DNA of 64,000 bases from an uncultured Oscillospiraceae bacterium (GTDB lineage: Bacteria > Bacillota > Clostridia > Oscillospirales > Oscillospiraceae). This document shows positions 9,160 to 18,061 of this stretch, piece by piece (the first letter of the stretch is position 1; every line of letters starts with the position of its first letter). A model generated the notes under the pieces. That model saw nothing but the letters and a program-made list of their open reading frames with translations, was not told the origin of the DNA and searched no databases. Location: positions 62,001-126,000 of the forward strand of contig CAJTUE010000006.1 in the NCBI GenBank assembly GCA_910579775.1, written 5' to 3'. Position numbers and translations under genes: made by a program.

Positions 9160-9945
9160 ATGCTGGATATCTCCCACATCTCCAAGACCTTCAATCCCGG
9201 CACAGTGAACGAAAAAAAGGTGATCCACGACCTTTCCCTCCATCTGGACCCCGGTGACTTCGTCACCATCATCGGCTCCAACGGCGCGGGCAAGTCCACC
9301 CTCTTCAACGCCATCTGCGGCGACTTCCTCACCGACAGCGGCTCCATCGTGGTCAACGGACAGGACGTTACCTTTATGCCCTCCTATAAGCGCTCCAAGC
9401 ACATCGGGCGGCTGTTCCAGGACCCCATGCGGGGCAGCGCGCCGGGAATGACCATTGAGGAAAACCTGGCCCTGGCCGCGGGAAGCGGCGGGTGGTTCTC
9501 CCACGTGGGTGCCAGGGAGAAAAAGTCCTTCCGGGACCGTCTGGCCCAGCTGGACATGGGCCTGGAGGATCGGATGAGGCAGCCCGTGGGCCTGCTCTCA
9601 GGCGGCCAGCGGCAGGCCCTGACCCTGCTGATGTCCACCATGAATCCCCCTTGGTTGCTGCTCCTTGACGAGCACACCGCTGCCCTGGACCCCGCCACGG
9701 CGGAGAAGGTGCTGGAGATCACCAAGGACGTGGTGGCGGAGCACTCCATCACCACCCTCATGGTCACCCACAACATGACCCAGGCCCTGGAGCTGGGCAA
9801 CCGCACCCTGATGATGAACGCCGGCGACATCGTGCTGGACGTGTCCGGCGAGGAGCGCGCCCACATGACGGTCAACGACCTGCTGGACCGCTTCCGCCAA
9901 GGCGCGGGCAAGGCCCTGGACAACGACAGGATGCTGTTGAGCTGA
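9160..9945 (+). CDS. trpZ: ABC transporter ATP-binding protein, TrpZ-like
   Basis: A 261-residue ATPase of the COG1101 type. It has Walker A GSNGAGKST, the Q-loop near GRLFQDPMRG, signature LSGGQRQAL, Walker B LLLLDEHTAALDP and the switch His in MVTHNM. It powers the importer formed with the two upstream genes. The start is three bases after the permease stop, which indicates tight coupling. A repeat-bearing spacer and a bidirectional hairpin follow. Confidence 0.93.
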   Translation: MLDISHISKTFNPGTVNEKKVIHDLSLHLDPGDFVTIIGSNGAGKSTLFNAICGDFLTDSGSIVVNGQDVTFMPSYKRSKHIGRLFQDPMRGSAPGMTIEENLALAAGSGGWFSHVGAREKKSFRDRLAQLDMGLEDRMRQPVGLLSGGQRQALTLLMSTMNPPWLLLLDEHTAALDPATAEKVLEITKDVVAEHSITTLMVTHNMTQALELGNRTLMMNAGDIVLDVSGEERAHMTVNDLLDRFRQGAGKALDNDRMLLS

Positions 9946-9952
9946 CCCTCCG

Positions 9953-10032
9953 GCCCGATGAGGGCATCGGGCCCTACACAGCCTAGGACAGAGAGACGGT
10001 TGTACCGCGGGCGGGTTTAGGACCCGCCCTAC
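9953..10032. repeat. Palindromic intergenic repeats (variant copy)
   Basis: Two small palindromes, 9953-9976 (CCCGATG/CATCGGG then CCCTAC) and 10008-10032 (CGGGCGGGTTTAGG then ACCCGCCCTAC). The second resembles half of the bipartite GC-rich repeat at 28011 and 39656, including the terminal CCCTAC. Confidence 0.6.
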
Positions 10033-10072
10033 AGCACCCCGATAAGGCCAACGCGCCCTCCACGCTTTTATC

Positions 10073-10109
10073 AAAACGCCGCAGACCGTGATGGTCTGCG
10101 GCGTTTTTT
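10073..10109. terminator. Bidirectional terminator between trpZ and rluD-like gene
   Basis: Stem 10073-10087 with 10093-10107, five-base loop, A run on the left and T run on the right, so it can serve both converging genes. The right-hand T run overlaps the stop codon of the pseudouridine synthase. Confidence 0.9.
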
Positions 10110-11004
10110 ATCCTTCCTTTTCCCGGAACAGGCGGTTGAAGTCCCGGGGCTTACGGGAGGTGAGGGAGATGGTCTCCCCGGTAACGGGATGAGTAAAGGT
10201 AAGGCGGCTGGCGTGAAGGCACAGCCGTCCGATGGGGCTTTTCTCCCCGCCGTATTTGCGGTCCCCCACCACCGGGCAGCCAAGGTCCTTCATATGGACA
10301 CGGATCTGATTTTTCCGCCCCGTGTGGAGGAACAGCTCCAACATAGAATAGCCGTTAGAGCTCTTTTTCACCTGATATTCGGTGACTGCCTCCTTGCCCC
10401 GGGGGTCGTTGGTGGAGTAGACCAGGTGGGTCGTGGTCTCCTTGAGGAAGGACCGCACCACCCCCTGGCGCTCCTTGGGCGCGCCGCTCACCGCCGCCAC
10501 ATACACCCGCTCTTTGACCGCCCTCTCCCAGTCCTTCTGGAGCTGTTCTTTGACCTCCCGGCTCTTGGCAAAGAGGAGCAGGCCGGAGGTGTCCTGATCC
10601 AGGCGGTGGACCACATGGAGCTGGGCCCTCTCGTCCTTGGCGCGCTGGTGGTCCAGCACCATGCGGTAGGCTGTGCGCTCCCGCTCCTTGTCGCTGGCCA
10701 CCGCCAGCAGACCCGCGGGCTTCTCGATGGCCAACAGCCAGTTATCCTCATAGCAGATGGGAAAGGGCAAATCGGCGGGGGCCGGAGCGCCGGGCGGCAG
10801 GATGGTCACCACCTGTCCCGGCGCCAGCGGCGTGTCGTGCCGTGTCACCACCTGTCCGTCCACCAGCACCTGGCGGTTGGTCAGCAGGCTCTTCACCGCG
10901 TTTCTCGACTTGCCCTTCACGTTGGCCAGCAGAAACTCCAGCGCCTGGCCTTGCTCCTCCACCGCCAACTCCCGCCGTTGGGGCTCCCTTTTACGTATCT
11001 CCAT
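10108..11004 (-). CDS. RluA-family pseudouridine synthase (RluC/RluD-like)
   Basis: A 298-residue RNA pseudouridine synthase. An S4 RNA-binding domain occupies roughly residues 15-75, and the catalytic block VHRLDQDTSGLLLFAKS carries the essential Asp in HRLDQDTSG. The C-terminal RKNQIRVHMKDLGCPVVGD is a standard RluA-family motif. Target is probably 23S rRNA; the exact position cannot be assigned. The ATG at 11004 is supported by GAGAGGAG upstream; the frame continues into the cls gene but the extension lacks family similarity. It lies 12 bases after cls, at the end of a long same-strand gene run. Confidence 0.93.
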   Translation of the reverse strand: MEIRKREPQRRELAVEEQGQALEFLLANVKGKSRNAVKSLLTNRQVLVDGQVVTRHDTPLAPGQVVTILPPGAPAPADLPFPICYEDNWLLAIEKPAGLLAVASDKERERTAYRMVLDHQRAKDERAQLHVVHRLDQDTSGLLLFAKSREVKEQLQKDWERAVKERVYVAAVSGAPKERQGVVRSFLKETTTHLVYSTNDPRGKEAVTEYQVKKSSNGYSMLELFLHTGRKNQIRVHMKDLGCPVVGDRKYGGEKSPIGRLCLHASRLTFTHPVTGETISLTSRKPRDFNRLFREKEG

Positions 11005-11015
11005 AAAAGCTCCTC

Positions 11016-12548
11016 TCACAGTAGCGGCGAGAAGATCCGCAGAATACTGCGGACCAGCCGCTGGGGCCAGGGTACGTTGCGGCAGTCCTCCAGGGTCCAC
11101 TCCCGGCACTGCTCCAGCGTCTCCAAAAAGTCCTTCTTAATGTCCAGCACTGCGGGGTCGTCCATCAGCAGCGCGCCGTTTTCAAAGTGGAGAAACAGAC
11201 TGCGGTAGTCCAGATTCACCGAGCCCACCGTCCCCCAGCGGTCATCCACCGCCACATTTTTCCCGTGGACAAAGCCGGGGGTATACTCATAGATCCTCAC
11301 CCCGCCCCGGATCAGCGGCTCGTAGTGGGCGCGGGTCATCTGGAACACCGTTTTCTTGTCCGGGATGTGGGGGGTGATGATCCGCACATCCACCCCCGCC
11401 TTGGCGGCGTTGACCAGAGCGGTGTTCATCACCTCGTCGATAATGAGGTAGGGGGTGGTAATGTAGATATACCGCTTGGCCCGGTTAAATAGGTTGAGAT
11501 ATACCGTCTCCCCCACCGGCTCGTCATCCCATGGGCAGTCGGTGTAGGGCTGGACCCAGCCGGTTTCGGGGAATACGGCCACATCCTGGGGTTTAAACTC
11601 CTGGATGCGCTCCTGCTTCCCTGTGGTGAAGGCCCACATGGTGAGGAACATCACCGACATGGACCAGGCCGCCGGGCCCTCGATGCGGATGGCGCTGTCC
11701 TTCCAGTGTCCAAACCGTTCCTTACGGTTGATATACTCGTCGGCCAGGTTCACCCCGCCGGTAAACACCACCTTGCCGTCCACCGCCATGATCTTGCGGT
11801 GGTCCCGATTGTTCATCAGGGAAGACACCACCGGAACGAAGCGGTTAAAGTTCCTGCACTTGATACCAAATCGCTCCAGCTCCTTGTCATAGTGGCTGGG
11901 CAAAGTAAACACACAGCCGATGTCATCGTAGATCACCCGCACATCCACCCCGGCAACGGCCTTTTCCTTTAAGATATCCAGCACCGCGCCCCAGAATTCC
12001 CCGGGCTGGATGATAAAATACTCGATGAAGATATACTTTTCCGCGCTGCGCAAAGCCTCCAGCATAGGCTGAAAGCAAGCGTCTCCCACAGGATAATAGG
12101 TGACCTTGCTGTCGGAATAGGCGGGGCAGTGGGCATACCGCTCCAGATACCGCGCCTGGGCGCCCGCTGCAACCCCCGACCGCGCCGCCACTGTTTCCCA
12201 ACAGCAATCCTCCTTCAGCGCTTCCTCCATACTGTGCTCCATGCGCTGGAGCCTGCGGCGCATAGAGGGGGTAAAGCGGTTGCCCCGGCTGAGCAGATAG
12301 AGCACGCCTCCCAGCACCGGCAGGCTCAGGATCAAAATGATCCAGGCGATCTTATAGCCGGAGTTGGTAGTGGAGGATGACACGATCCACAGCACCGCCG
12401 CCAGCGACAACAGCGTCGCACACCAGTAAAGAGGGATAAAATATTGGCTGAACATGGTCATGGCCACCGCCAAAACGCCCAACTGAAGCAGGATCGCGAT
12501 GCCGGTCAGGGCAACGCGGTGGGTCAGGATGGAACCGAGTTTTTTCAT
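11016..12548 (-). CDS. cls: Cardiolipin synthase (phospholipase D family)
   Basis: A 510-residue membrane enzyme that joins two phosphatidylglycerol molecules to cardiolipin. Two or three N-terminal hydrophobic segments (about 12-32, 38-58, 65-87) include the PLDc_N-type IAWIILILSLPVLGGVLYLL. Two HKD motifs follow: DHRKIMAVDGKVVFTGG in the middle and VHGKNVAVDDRWGTVGSVNLD near the C-terminus. Length matches ClsA-type enzymes of Firmicutes. Its ATG overlaps the dnaE stop by four bases, so the two are translationally coupled, an unusual pairing of lipid and replication genes. Confidence 0.95.
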   Translation of the reverse strand: MKKLGSILTHRVALTGIAILLQLGVLAVAMTMFSQYFIPLYWCATLLSLAAVLWIVSSSTTNSGYKIAWIILILSLPVLGGVLYLLSRGNRFTPSMRRRLQRMEHSMEEALKEDCCWETVAARSGVAAGAQARYLERYAHCPAYSDSKVTYYPVGDACFQPMLEALRSAEKYIFIEYFIIQPGEFWGAVLDILKEKAVAGVDVRVIYDDIGCVFTLPSHYDKELERFGIKCRNFNRFVPVVSSLMNNRDHRKIMAVDGKVVFTGGVNLADEYINRKERFGHWKDSAIRIEGPAAWSMSVMFLTMWAFTTGKQERIQEFKPQDVAVFPETGWVQPYTDCPWDDEPVGETVYLNLFNRAKRYIYITTPYLIIDEVMNTALVNAAKAGVDVRIITPHIPDKKTVFQMTRAHYEPLIRGGVRIYEYTPGFVHGKNVAVDDRWGTVGSVNLDYRSLFLHFENGALLMDDPAVLDIKKDFLETLEQCREWTLEDCRNVPWPQRLVRSILRIFSPLL

Positions 12549-15500
12549 GTCTTGCTCTCCTTTACCACCACCGCGTCTTCGCCCAGCACAAGCTTCAGCT
12601 CCGCCAGCAGCGCCTCATGGAGGCCGCAGGTCACGCCGCCCAGCCGTTTGTCCTCCTCCTCCAGATAGAGCACCACCTTGCTCTGTCCGGGAAACATCGT
12701 TAGGATGCAGTTTACCCGCTCCAGGTGCGGGTCCCGCTCATTCTTCAGGCGCAGATAGAGCTTCTGAAGCGCCTGGGGACCGCCCTCCTTCACCATACCG
12801 TCCTCCAGCGGAAAGACCTTGTCGCAGAGCAGCTGGGGCGCCTTTTCATCCCGCACCGACAGCTTGCCATGCGCCAGCACAGGGAAATTCGCCTTCAGGT
12901 AGCTTCCGCTTTCATTCAAGGTCCGGGAAAAGACCAGCAGCTCCATGCCGCCGGTATCGTCCTCCAGGGTCACATAGGCCATCAGGGTATTGTTCCGGGT
13001 GGTCTTGGTCTTTACCGCGGAGACCACCCCCGCGATGACCACCTGCTGCTCGTCCCGGTACCGCTCCGGTCCGTCCTCCCGCGCGAAATCCGCCAGGATG
13101 GGCCCGATGGGCTCCGCCCCACGGGCGCGGGCGGCGGCGCGGAACTCGTCCATGGGGTGGCCGGAGAGATAGAGACCAGTGATCTCCTTCTCCATGAGCA
13201 TCCGCTCCCGCTGGGTGTATTCGGGGATGTTGGGCATGGGGATCTCGGGGATGGTGACGGTCTCCCCTCCCCCTCCGCCGAAGAGGTCGAACTGCCCCTC
13301 CAGGCTCTGCTTGTGGGCCTCTCCCACCGCTCCGGCCACCTGGTCGCAGACCTGCATGAGCTGGGAGCGGCGGGCGCCGGTGGAGTCGAAAGCTCCGGAG
13401 CGGATCAGGCTCTCCAGCACCCGGCGGTTCAGGTCGTAGTCATACATCCGGGCACAGAAATCGGTAAAGGAGGTAAAGGGCCCGTTCTTCTCCCGCTCGG
13501 CCAGCAGGCTCGCGGTAAAGCCCCGGCCCACCCCCTTCAGCGCCGCCAGGCCGAAGCGGATGTTCTCCCCCGAGACGGTAAATTCCGTTTCCGACTGGTT
13601 CACATCCGGCGGCAGAAGGGAGATGCCCATATCCTTGCACTCGGCAATATACTCCGCCACCTTCTCCTTGGAGTCCAGCACCGAGGTCAAAAGGGCCGCC
13701 ATATACTCCCGGGGGTAGTGGTATTTGAACCACGCGGTCTGATAGGCCACAATGGCGTAGCTCACCGCGTGGGCCTTGTTGAAGGCGTAGTTGGCGAAGT
13801 CGTAGATCTCGTCGTAGATGGCCTCGCCCGCCTTTACGTCGATGCCGTTGCCCACACAGCCGGGAATGCTTCGCTTGGGATCTCCCCGCAGGAATGCCTC
13901 CCGCTCCCGCTCCACGTCCTTGGCCTTCTTCTTGCTCATGGCCCGGCGGACCATATCCGCCTGTCCCAGAGAGTAGCCGCCCAGCTTGCGGAAGATTTCG
14001 ATGACCTGCTCCTGGTAGACGATACAGCCGTAGGTATTGGACAAAATGGGCTCCAGAGCCGGGTGCTTATACCGGATGAGCTTGGGGTCCTGGGCGCAGG
14101 CGATGAACCGGGGGATGGAGTCCATGGGGCCGGGGCGGTAAAGGGCGATGATAGCGGTAATGTCCTCAATGCTCCTGGGCTTGAGTCCCACGCACACCCC
14201 CGTCATCCCCGCCGACTCCATCTGGAACACCCCCGAGGTCTTTCCCTCGGAGAGCATACGAAACACGTCCGCGTCGTCCATGGGGATGCTCTTAATATCA
14301 AAGGCCGGGTCACTGCGACGCACCATCTGGACGGCGTCGTCCAGAATGGTGATGTTGCGCAGACCCAAAAAGTCCATTTTTAAAAGGCCCAGCTCCTCAA
14401 TAGTGGTCATGGTGTACTGGGTCACCGGCACCCCGTCGTTGGTGGCCAGGGGCACATATTCATACACCGGCCTGCTGGTGATCACCACCCCGGCGGCGTG
14501 GGTGGAGGTGTTGCGCGGCATCCCCTCCACCGCCATGGCCGTGTCGATGAGCCCCTTGACCCGCTCGTCCTCCTCACAGCGGTCCCGCAGCGGCTTGGAG
14601 AGCTTGAGGGCGTTGTCCAGGGTGATCTTGGGGTCGAAGGGGACCTCCTTAGCGATGGCGTCCACCTCAGCGTAAGGGAAGCTCAGCGCCCGGCCCACGT
14701 CCCGGATGGCCGCCCGGGCCTTCAGGGTACCGAAGGTGACGATCTGGCTTACCCGGTCCGCGCCATATTTCTCCGTCACGTAGTCGATCACGTCCTGGCG
14801 GCGGCGGATGCAGAAGTCGGTGTCGATATCGGGCATGGTCACCCGCTCGGGGTTCAAGAACCGCTCGAACACCAGGTCATACTTCATGGGGTCCACGTCG
14901 GTGATTTCCAGGCAGTAGCTCACGATGCTTCCCGCCGCCGAGCCGCGGCCCGGCCCCACGGGGATGCCGTTTTTCTTGGCGTAGCCGATGAAGTCGGAGA
15001 CGATGAGGAAGTAGTCCACAAACCCCATCTGGCGGATGACCCCCATCTCGTAGCTCAGCCGCTCCCGGTACTCCGGCAGCACCTCCTTGTACCGCCGCTC
15101 CAGCCCCGCCTCACAGATGTCCTTAAAGTAGTCCCAGCTGTCGGTATACCCCTCAGGCAGCTGGAACTGAGGCAGGTGGTGCTTGCCGAACTCAAAGTCC
15201 ACCTGGCACATCTCCGCGATCTTTGCCGTGTTCTCCAGCGCCTCGGGAAAATCGGGAAAGAGGGACGCCATCTCTTCCTCACTCTTGAGGTAGAATTCCT
15301 CCGTTTCAAACTTCATGCGGTTGGGGTCGTCCACCGTCTTGCCCATCTGCACGCACATGAGCACGTCCTGGGTCCGGGCGTCCGTCCTGGAGAGATAGTG
15401 GGCGTCGTTGGTGACCACCAGGGGCAGGCCGGTCTCCTCGTGCAGACGGATGAGCCCCGCCGCCACCTGCTTCTGCACCGGGATGCCGTGGTCCTGAAGT

Positions 15501-16018
15501 TCCAGATAGTAATGCTCCGGGCCAAACAGCTCGGCCATCTCCAGAGCGTAGGTCTTGGCCCCCTCATAGTCCTCCGCCATCAGCCGCCGGGGAAGCTCCC
15601 CCGCCAGACAGGCGGACAGGGCGATAAGCCCCTCGCTGTGCTCCCGAAGCAAATCCGTGTCGATGCGCGGCTTGTTGTAAAACCCCTCGGTGTAGCCCAT
15701 GGAGACCATGTAGGAGAGGTTTTCGTACCCCTTCATATTCTCGCACAGCAGCACCAGATGGCGCGCCTCGTTGTCCAGCCCGTGCTCCCGGTCAAACCGG
15801 GTCCGGGGAGCCACATACACCTCACAGCCGATGACCGGATGGATCCCCGCCGCCTTACAGGCCTTGTAGAAGTCGATGGCGCCGTACATATTGCCGTGGT
15901 CGGTGATGGCGATGGCGCTCTGCCCCAGCTCATGAAGCCGCGCCGCCAGCTTGTCGATGCGGCACACCCCGTCCAGCAGAGAGTATTGTGTATGTACATG
16001 TAAATGGGCAAAGGCCAT
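12545..16018 (-). CDS. dnaE: DNA polymerase III alpha subunit
   Basis: Replicative polymerase of 1157 residues. The PHP domain opens the protein with HLHVHTQYSLLDG (5-17). The C-family polymerase core shows GPGRGSAAGS (about 355-364) and the acidic PDIDTDF (about 396-402) that holds two catalytic aspartates. A finger region with YQEQVI, a helix-hairpin-helix-type stretch (GLAALKGVGRGF) and a C-terminal OB-fold (VVIAGVVSAVKTKTTRNNTLMAYVTLEDDTG) follow. It is DnaE, not PolC, since no internal exonuclease is present. The ATG at 16018 begins the conserved MAFAHLHVHT; the frame upstream is unsupported. Confidence 0.97.
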   Translation of the reverse strand: MAFAHLHVHTQYSLLDGVCRIDKLAARLHELGQSAIAITDHGNMYGAIDFYKACKAAGIHPVIGCEVYVAPRTRFDREHGLDNEARHLVLLCENMKGYENLSYMVSMGYTEGFYNKPRIDTDLLREHSEGLIALSACLAGELPRRLMAEDYEGAKTYALEMAELFGPEHYYLELQDHGIPVQKQVAAGLIRLHEETGLPLVVTNDAHYLSRTDARTQDVLMCVQMGKTVDDPNRMKFETEEFYLKSEEEMASLFPDFPEALENTAKIAEMCQVDFEFGKHHLPQFQLPEGYTDSWDYFKDICEAGLERRYKEVLPEYRERLSYEMGVIRQMGFVDYFLIVSDFIGYAKKNGIPVGPGRGSAAGSIVSYCLEITDVDPMKYDLVFERFLNPERVTMPDIDTDFCIRRRQDVIDYVTEKYGADRVSQIVTFGTLKARAAIRDVGRALSFPYAEVDAIAKEVPFDPKITLDNALKLSKPLRDRCEEDERVKGLIDTAMAVEGMPRNTSTHAAGVVITSRPVYEYVPLATNDGVPVTQYTMTTIEELGLLKMDFLGLRNITILDDAVQMVRRSDPAFDIKSIPMDDADVFRMLSEGKTSGVFQMESAGMTGVCVGLKPRSIEDITAIIALYRPGPMDSIPRFIACAQDPKLIRYKHPALEPILSNTYGCIVYQEQVIEIFRKLGGYSLGQADMVRRAMSKKKAKDVEREREAFLRGDPKRSIPGCVGNGIDVKAGEAIYDEIYDFANYAFNKAHAVSYAIVAYQTAWFKYHYPREYMAALLTSVLDSKEKVAEYIAECKDMGISLLPPDVNQSETEFTVSGENIRFGLAALKGVGRGFTASLLAEREKNGPFTSFTDFCARMYDYDLNRRVLESLIRSGAFDSTGARRSQLMQVCDQVAGAVGEAHKQSLEGQFDLFGGGGGETVTIPEIPMPNIPEYTQRERMLMEKEITGLYLSGHPMDEFRAAARARGAEPIGPILADFAREDGPERYRDEQQVVIAGVVSAVKTKTTRNNTLMAYVTLEDDTGGMELLVFSRTLNESGSYLKANFPVLAHGKLSVRDEKAPQLLCDKVFPLEDGMVKEGGPQALQKLYLRLKNERDPHLERVNCILTMFPGQSKVVLYLEEEDKRLGGVTCGLHEALLAELKLVLGEDAVVVKESKT

Positions 16019-16102
16019 AGAGACGACCCCCTTTTCATTTGTGTTGCTTTTACCTTGTCCCGAGTCCATTAACTCACAAAAGGCAAACCTCTCTCGTAAA
16101 AT

Positions 16103-17017
16103 TTACGACTGCTTGATCTCCTTGTCCACATCCAGCGCCATGAGCTTGCGCAGGCGGTGGTTGAGGCAGGATTTGCTCACCGGGGGGGTGCATTGGGCGG
16201 CCAGCTCGGAGAGGGTGCACTCGGGAAACTCCCGGCGCAGGCGGGCGGTCTCCTGAAGCTTGTCCGGCAGAGAAGAAAGGACGCCCCGGGCCTCCAGGCG
16301 CGCGATGGCCGCCAGCTGCTCCTGGGCGGCCTGGACGGCCTTATCCACATTGGCCGCGTCGCAGTTGACCCGGCGGTTGACCCCGTTGCGGATGTCCTTT
16401 TCCAGCTTGGCGTTCATGACCTCCATGGCGGACACCCCCGCGCCCATCATGGTGAGCAGCTCCTCCAGGGTCTCGCTGTGCTTCACATAGGCCACAAAGT
16501 TTCCCTTTCGAGTGGTCTGCTTGGCCTGGAACCCCATCTCCCGCAGTACCACAGGAAAGGCCCGGCTCACCGCCCGGTGGGTAGTGACCCACTCCAGATG
16601 GTAGTCCTTCTCCGGGTCGGTCACCGCGCCCCCCGCCAGAAACGCCCCCCGGCAGAAGGCCACCCGGCAGCACTCCTCCTCCACCAAAGGGAAGTTCAGC
16701 GTCCGGCTCACCGTCTGCCCCGGCTCATAGCCGTAGCACCGCTCCAGCGTCTCCAGCTTGCCCGGCTGGCAGATGGCAAACACCCGCTTCCCGGTGTCGC
16801 CGGGGGCGGGGCGGCGGTCAAAGTCCATGTGGAACGCCTTGCGAAACAAGAGGGGCAGACGCTTGGCAAAGGCGTCCGACTCGGTGACGATGCGCGCCTC
16901 ACGGCTTGTCCAGCTGTTGCAAAAGAGAAGGATGCCGTAGCACTCCGCCACCGCGCAGCATTTTTTGGTCAGCTTGCCCCGGCAAAGCTCCTCCTTCACC
17001 CGCGCGGAAAAGGTCAT
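16103..17017 (-). CDS. whiA: WhiA-family DNA-binding regulator
   Basis: A 304-residue WhiA protein, with an N-terminal degenerate LAGLIDADG homing-endonuclease-like region (SARVKEELCRGK and FLAGGAVTDPEKDYHLEW) and a C-terminal helix-turn-helix (TLSELAAQCTPPVSKSCLNHRLRKL). In Firmicutes WhiA affects cell division and chromosome segregation. It is the last gene of the murB-rapZ-yvcK-whiA set, which is conserved across Clostridia. The ATG at 17017 is chosen for its spacing to GAGAGGA; a GTG three codons upstream is possible but sits too near that site. Confidence 0.94.
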   Translation of the reverse strand: MTFSARVKEELCRGKLTKKCCAVAECYGILLFCNSWTSREARIVTESDAFAKRLPLLFRKAFHMDFDRRPAPGDTGKRVFAICQPGKLETLERCYGYEPGQTVSRTLNFPLVEEECCRVAFCRGAFLAGGAVTDPEKDYHLEWVTTHRAVSRAFPVVLREMGFQAKQTTRKGNFVAYVKHSETLEELLTMMGAGVSAMEVMNAKLEKDIRNGVNRRVNCDAANVDKAVQAAQEQLAAIARLEARGVLSSLPDKLQETARLRREFPECTLSELAAQCTPPVSKSCLNHRLRKLMALDVDKEIKQS

Positions 17018-17058
17018 GGCGCTCACATCCTCTCTCTTGAAGTGATCCTTGTCTGCCC

Positions 17059-18048
17059 TTAGAAAATACGGGTGTGGCCTCGCTCCTGGTAGAGCTCCAG
17101 CACCGCCTTGGCCAACAGCTCCGGCTCGTGGCGGGCATACCGCGCGCCCACGGGGGTGGTCAATGGCCGCTCCACCACCTCTACCCCCAGCCGCGCCAGA
17201 CGGTCGTGGTCGATGACGATGGGCCGGGCGTCCTCCTCCCGGTACCGCTCCAGCAGCTCAGGCGCCACCGTGGCGTTGTTGCAAAGGCAGATATCCAAAT
17301 TGCCCAGGCCATGCTCCATCAGCGCCTCCACGTGGTCGGCGGCGGTCATGTCCTCTGTCTCCCCGTCCTGGGTCATGATGTTGCACACGTAAATTTTCAG
17401 CGCGTCGGACTGGCTGATGGCCTCCGCCACCCCATCCACCAGCAAATTGGGGATCACGCTGGTATAAAGGCTCCCGGGGCCAAGCAAAATAAGCTCCGCG
17501 CTCTCAATGGCCTCCAGCGTTTCAGGGAGGGCCGGGGGATGCCCGGGCAGCAACCGCACATGGGCCACCCGGCAGTCCTGCTCCTTCTTGAATTGGAATA
17601 TCTTGGATTCTCCCAATACGCGGGTGCCGTTTTCAAACACAGCCTCGATGTCCACATTGGCGTTGGTGACAGGCAGGACCCGGCCGGAGATAGCCAGGAC
17701 CTGGCTCATGCGGGCCACCGCCTGGTCAAAGGAGTCGGAGATGCCGTAGAGGGCGGCCAGCAGAAGGTTTCCAAAGCTCTGCCCCGCCAGGGAACCGTCG
17801 GTGAAACGGTAGGCCAGCAGCTGGCTCATCACCGGCTCCACATTGGCCAGGGACTGCATACAGTTGCGGATGTCGCCGGGGGGCAGCATCCCCAGATCCT
17901 GGCGCAGCATCCCCGAGCCGCCGCCGTCGTCGGCCACGGTGACGATGGCGGTGAGATCGTCCACTTGTCCCTTCAGGCCGCGAAGCATATTGGAAAGGCC
18001 GTGGCCGCCGCCGATGGCGACCACCTTAGGCCCGCGTGGTGTTGTCAT
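17059..18048 (-). CDS. yvcK: YvcK-type gluconeogenesis factor (CofD-like)
   Basis: A 329-residue uridine-diphosphate-sugar-binding protein of the YvcK/CofD family, required in Bacillus for growth on gluconeogenic carbon and for correct peptidoglycan synthesis. The N-terminus VVAIGGGHGLSNMLRGLK and TVADDGGGSGMLR are the family nucleotide-binding signatures, and LGPGSLYTSVIPNLLV is the conserved later block. The start at 18048 has AGGAGGGGAG upstream. Spacing of 13 bases from rapZ and 41 from whiA supports a single operon. Confidence 0.95.
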   Translation of the reverse strand: MTTPRGPKVVAIGGGHGLSNMLRGLKGQVDDLTAIVTVADDGGGSGMLRQDLGMLPPGDIRNCMQSLANVEPVMSQLLAYRFTDGSLAGQSFGNLLLAALYGISDSFDQAVARMSQVLAISGRVLPVTNANVDIEAVFENGTRVLGESKIFQFKKEQDCRVAHVRLLPGHPPALPETLEAIESAELILLGPGSLYTSVIPNLLVDGVAEAISQSDALKIYVCNIMTQDGETEDMTAADHVEALMEHGLGNLDICLCNNATVAPELLERYREEDARPIVIDHDRLARLGVEVVERPLTTPVGARYARHEPELLAKAVLELYQERGHTRIF

Positions 18049-18061
18049 AACGCTCCCCTCC

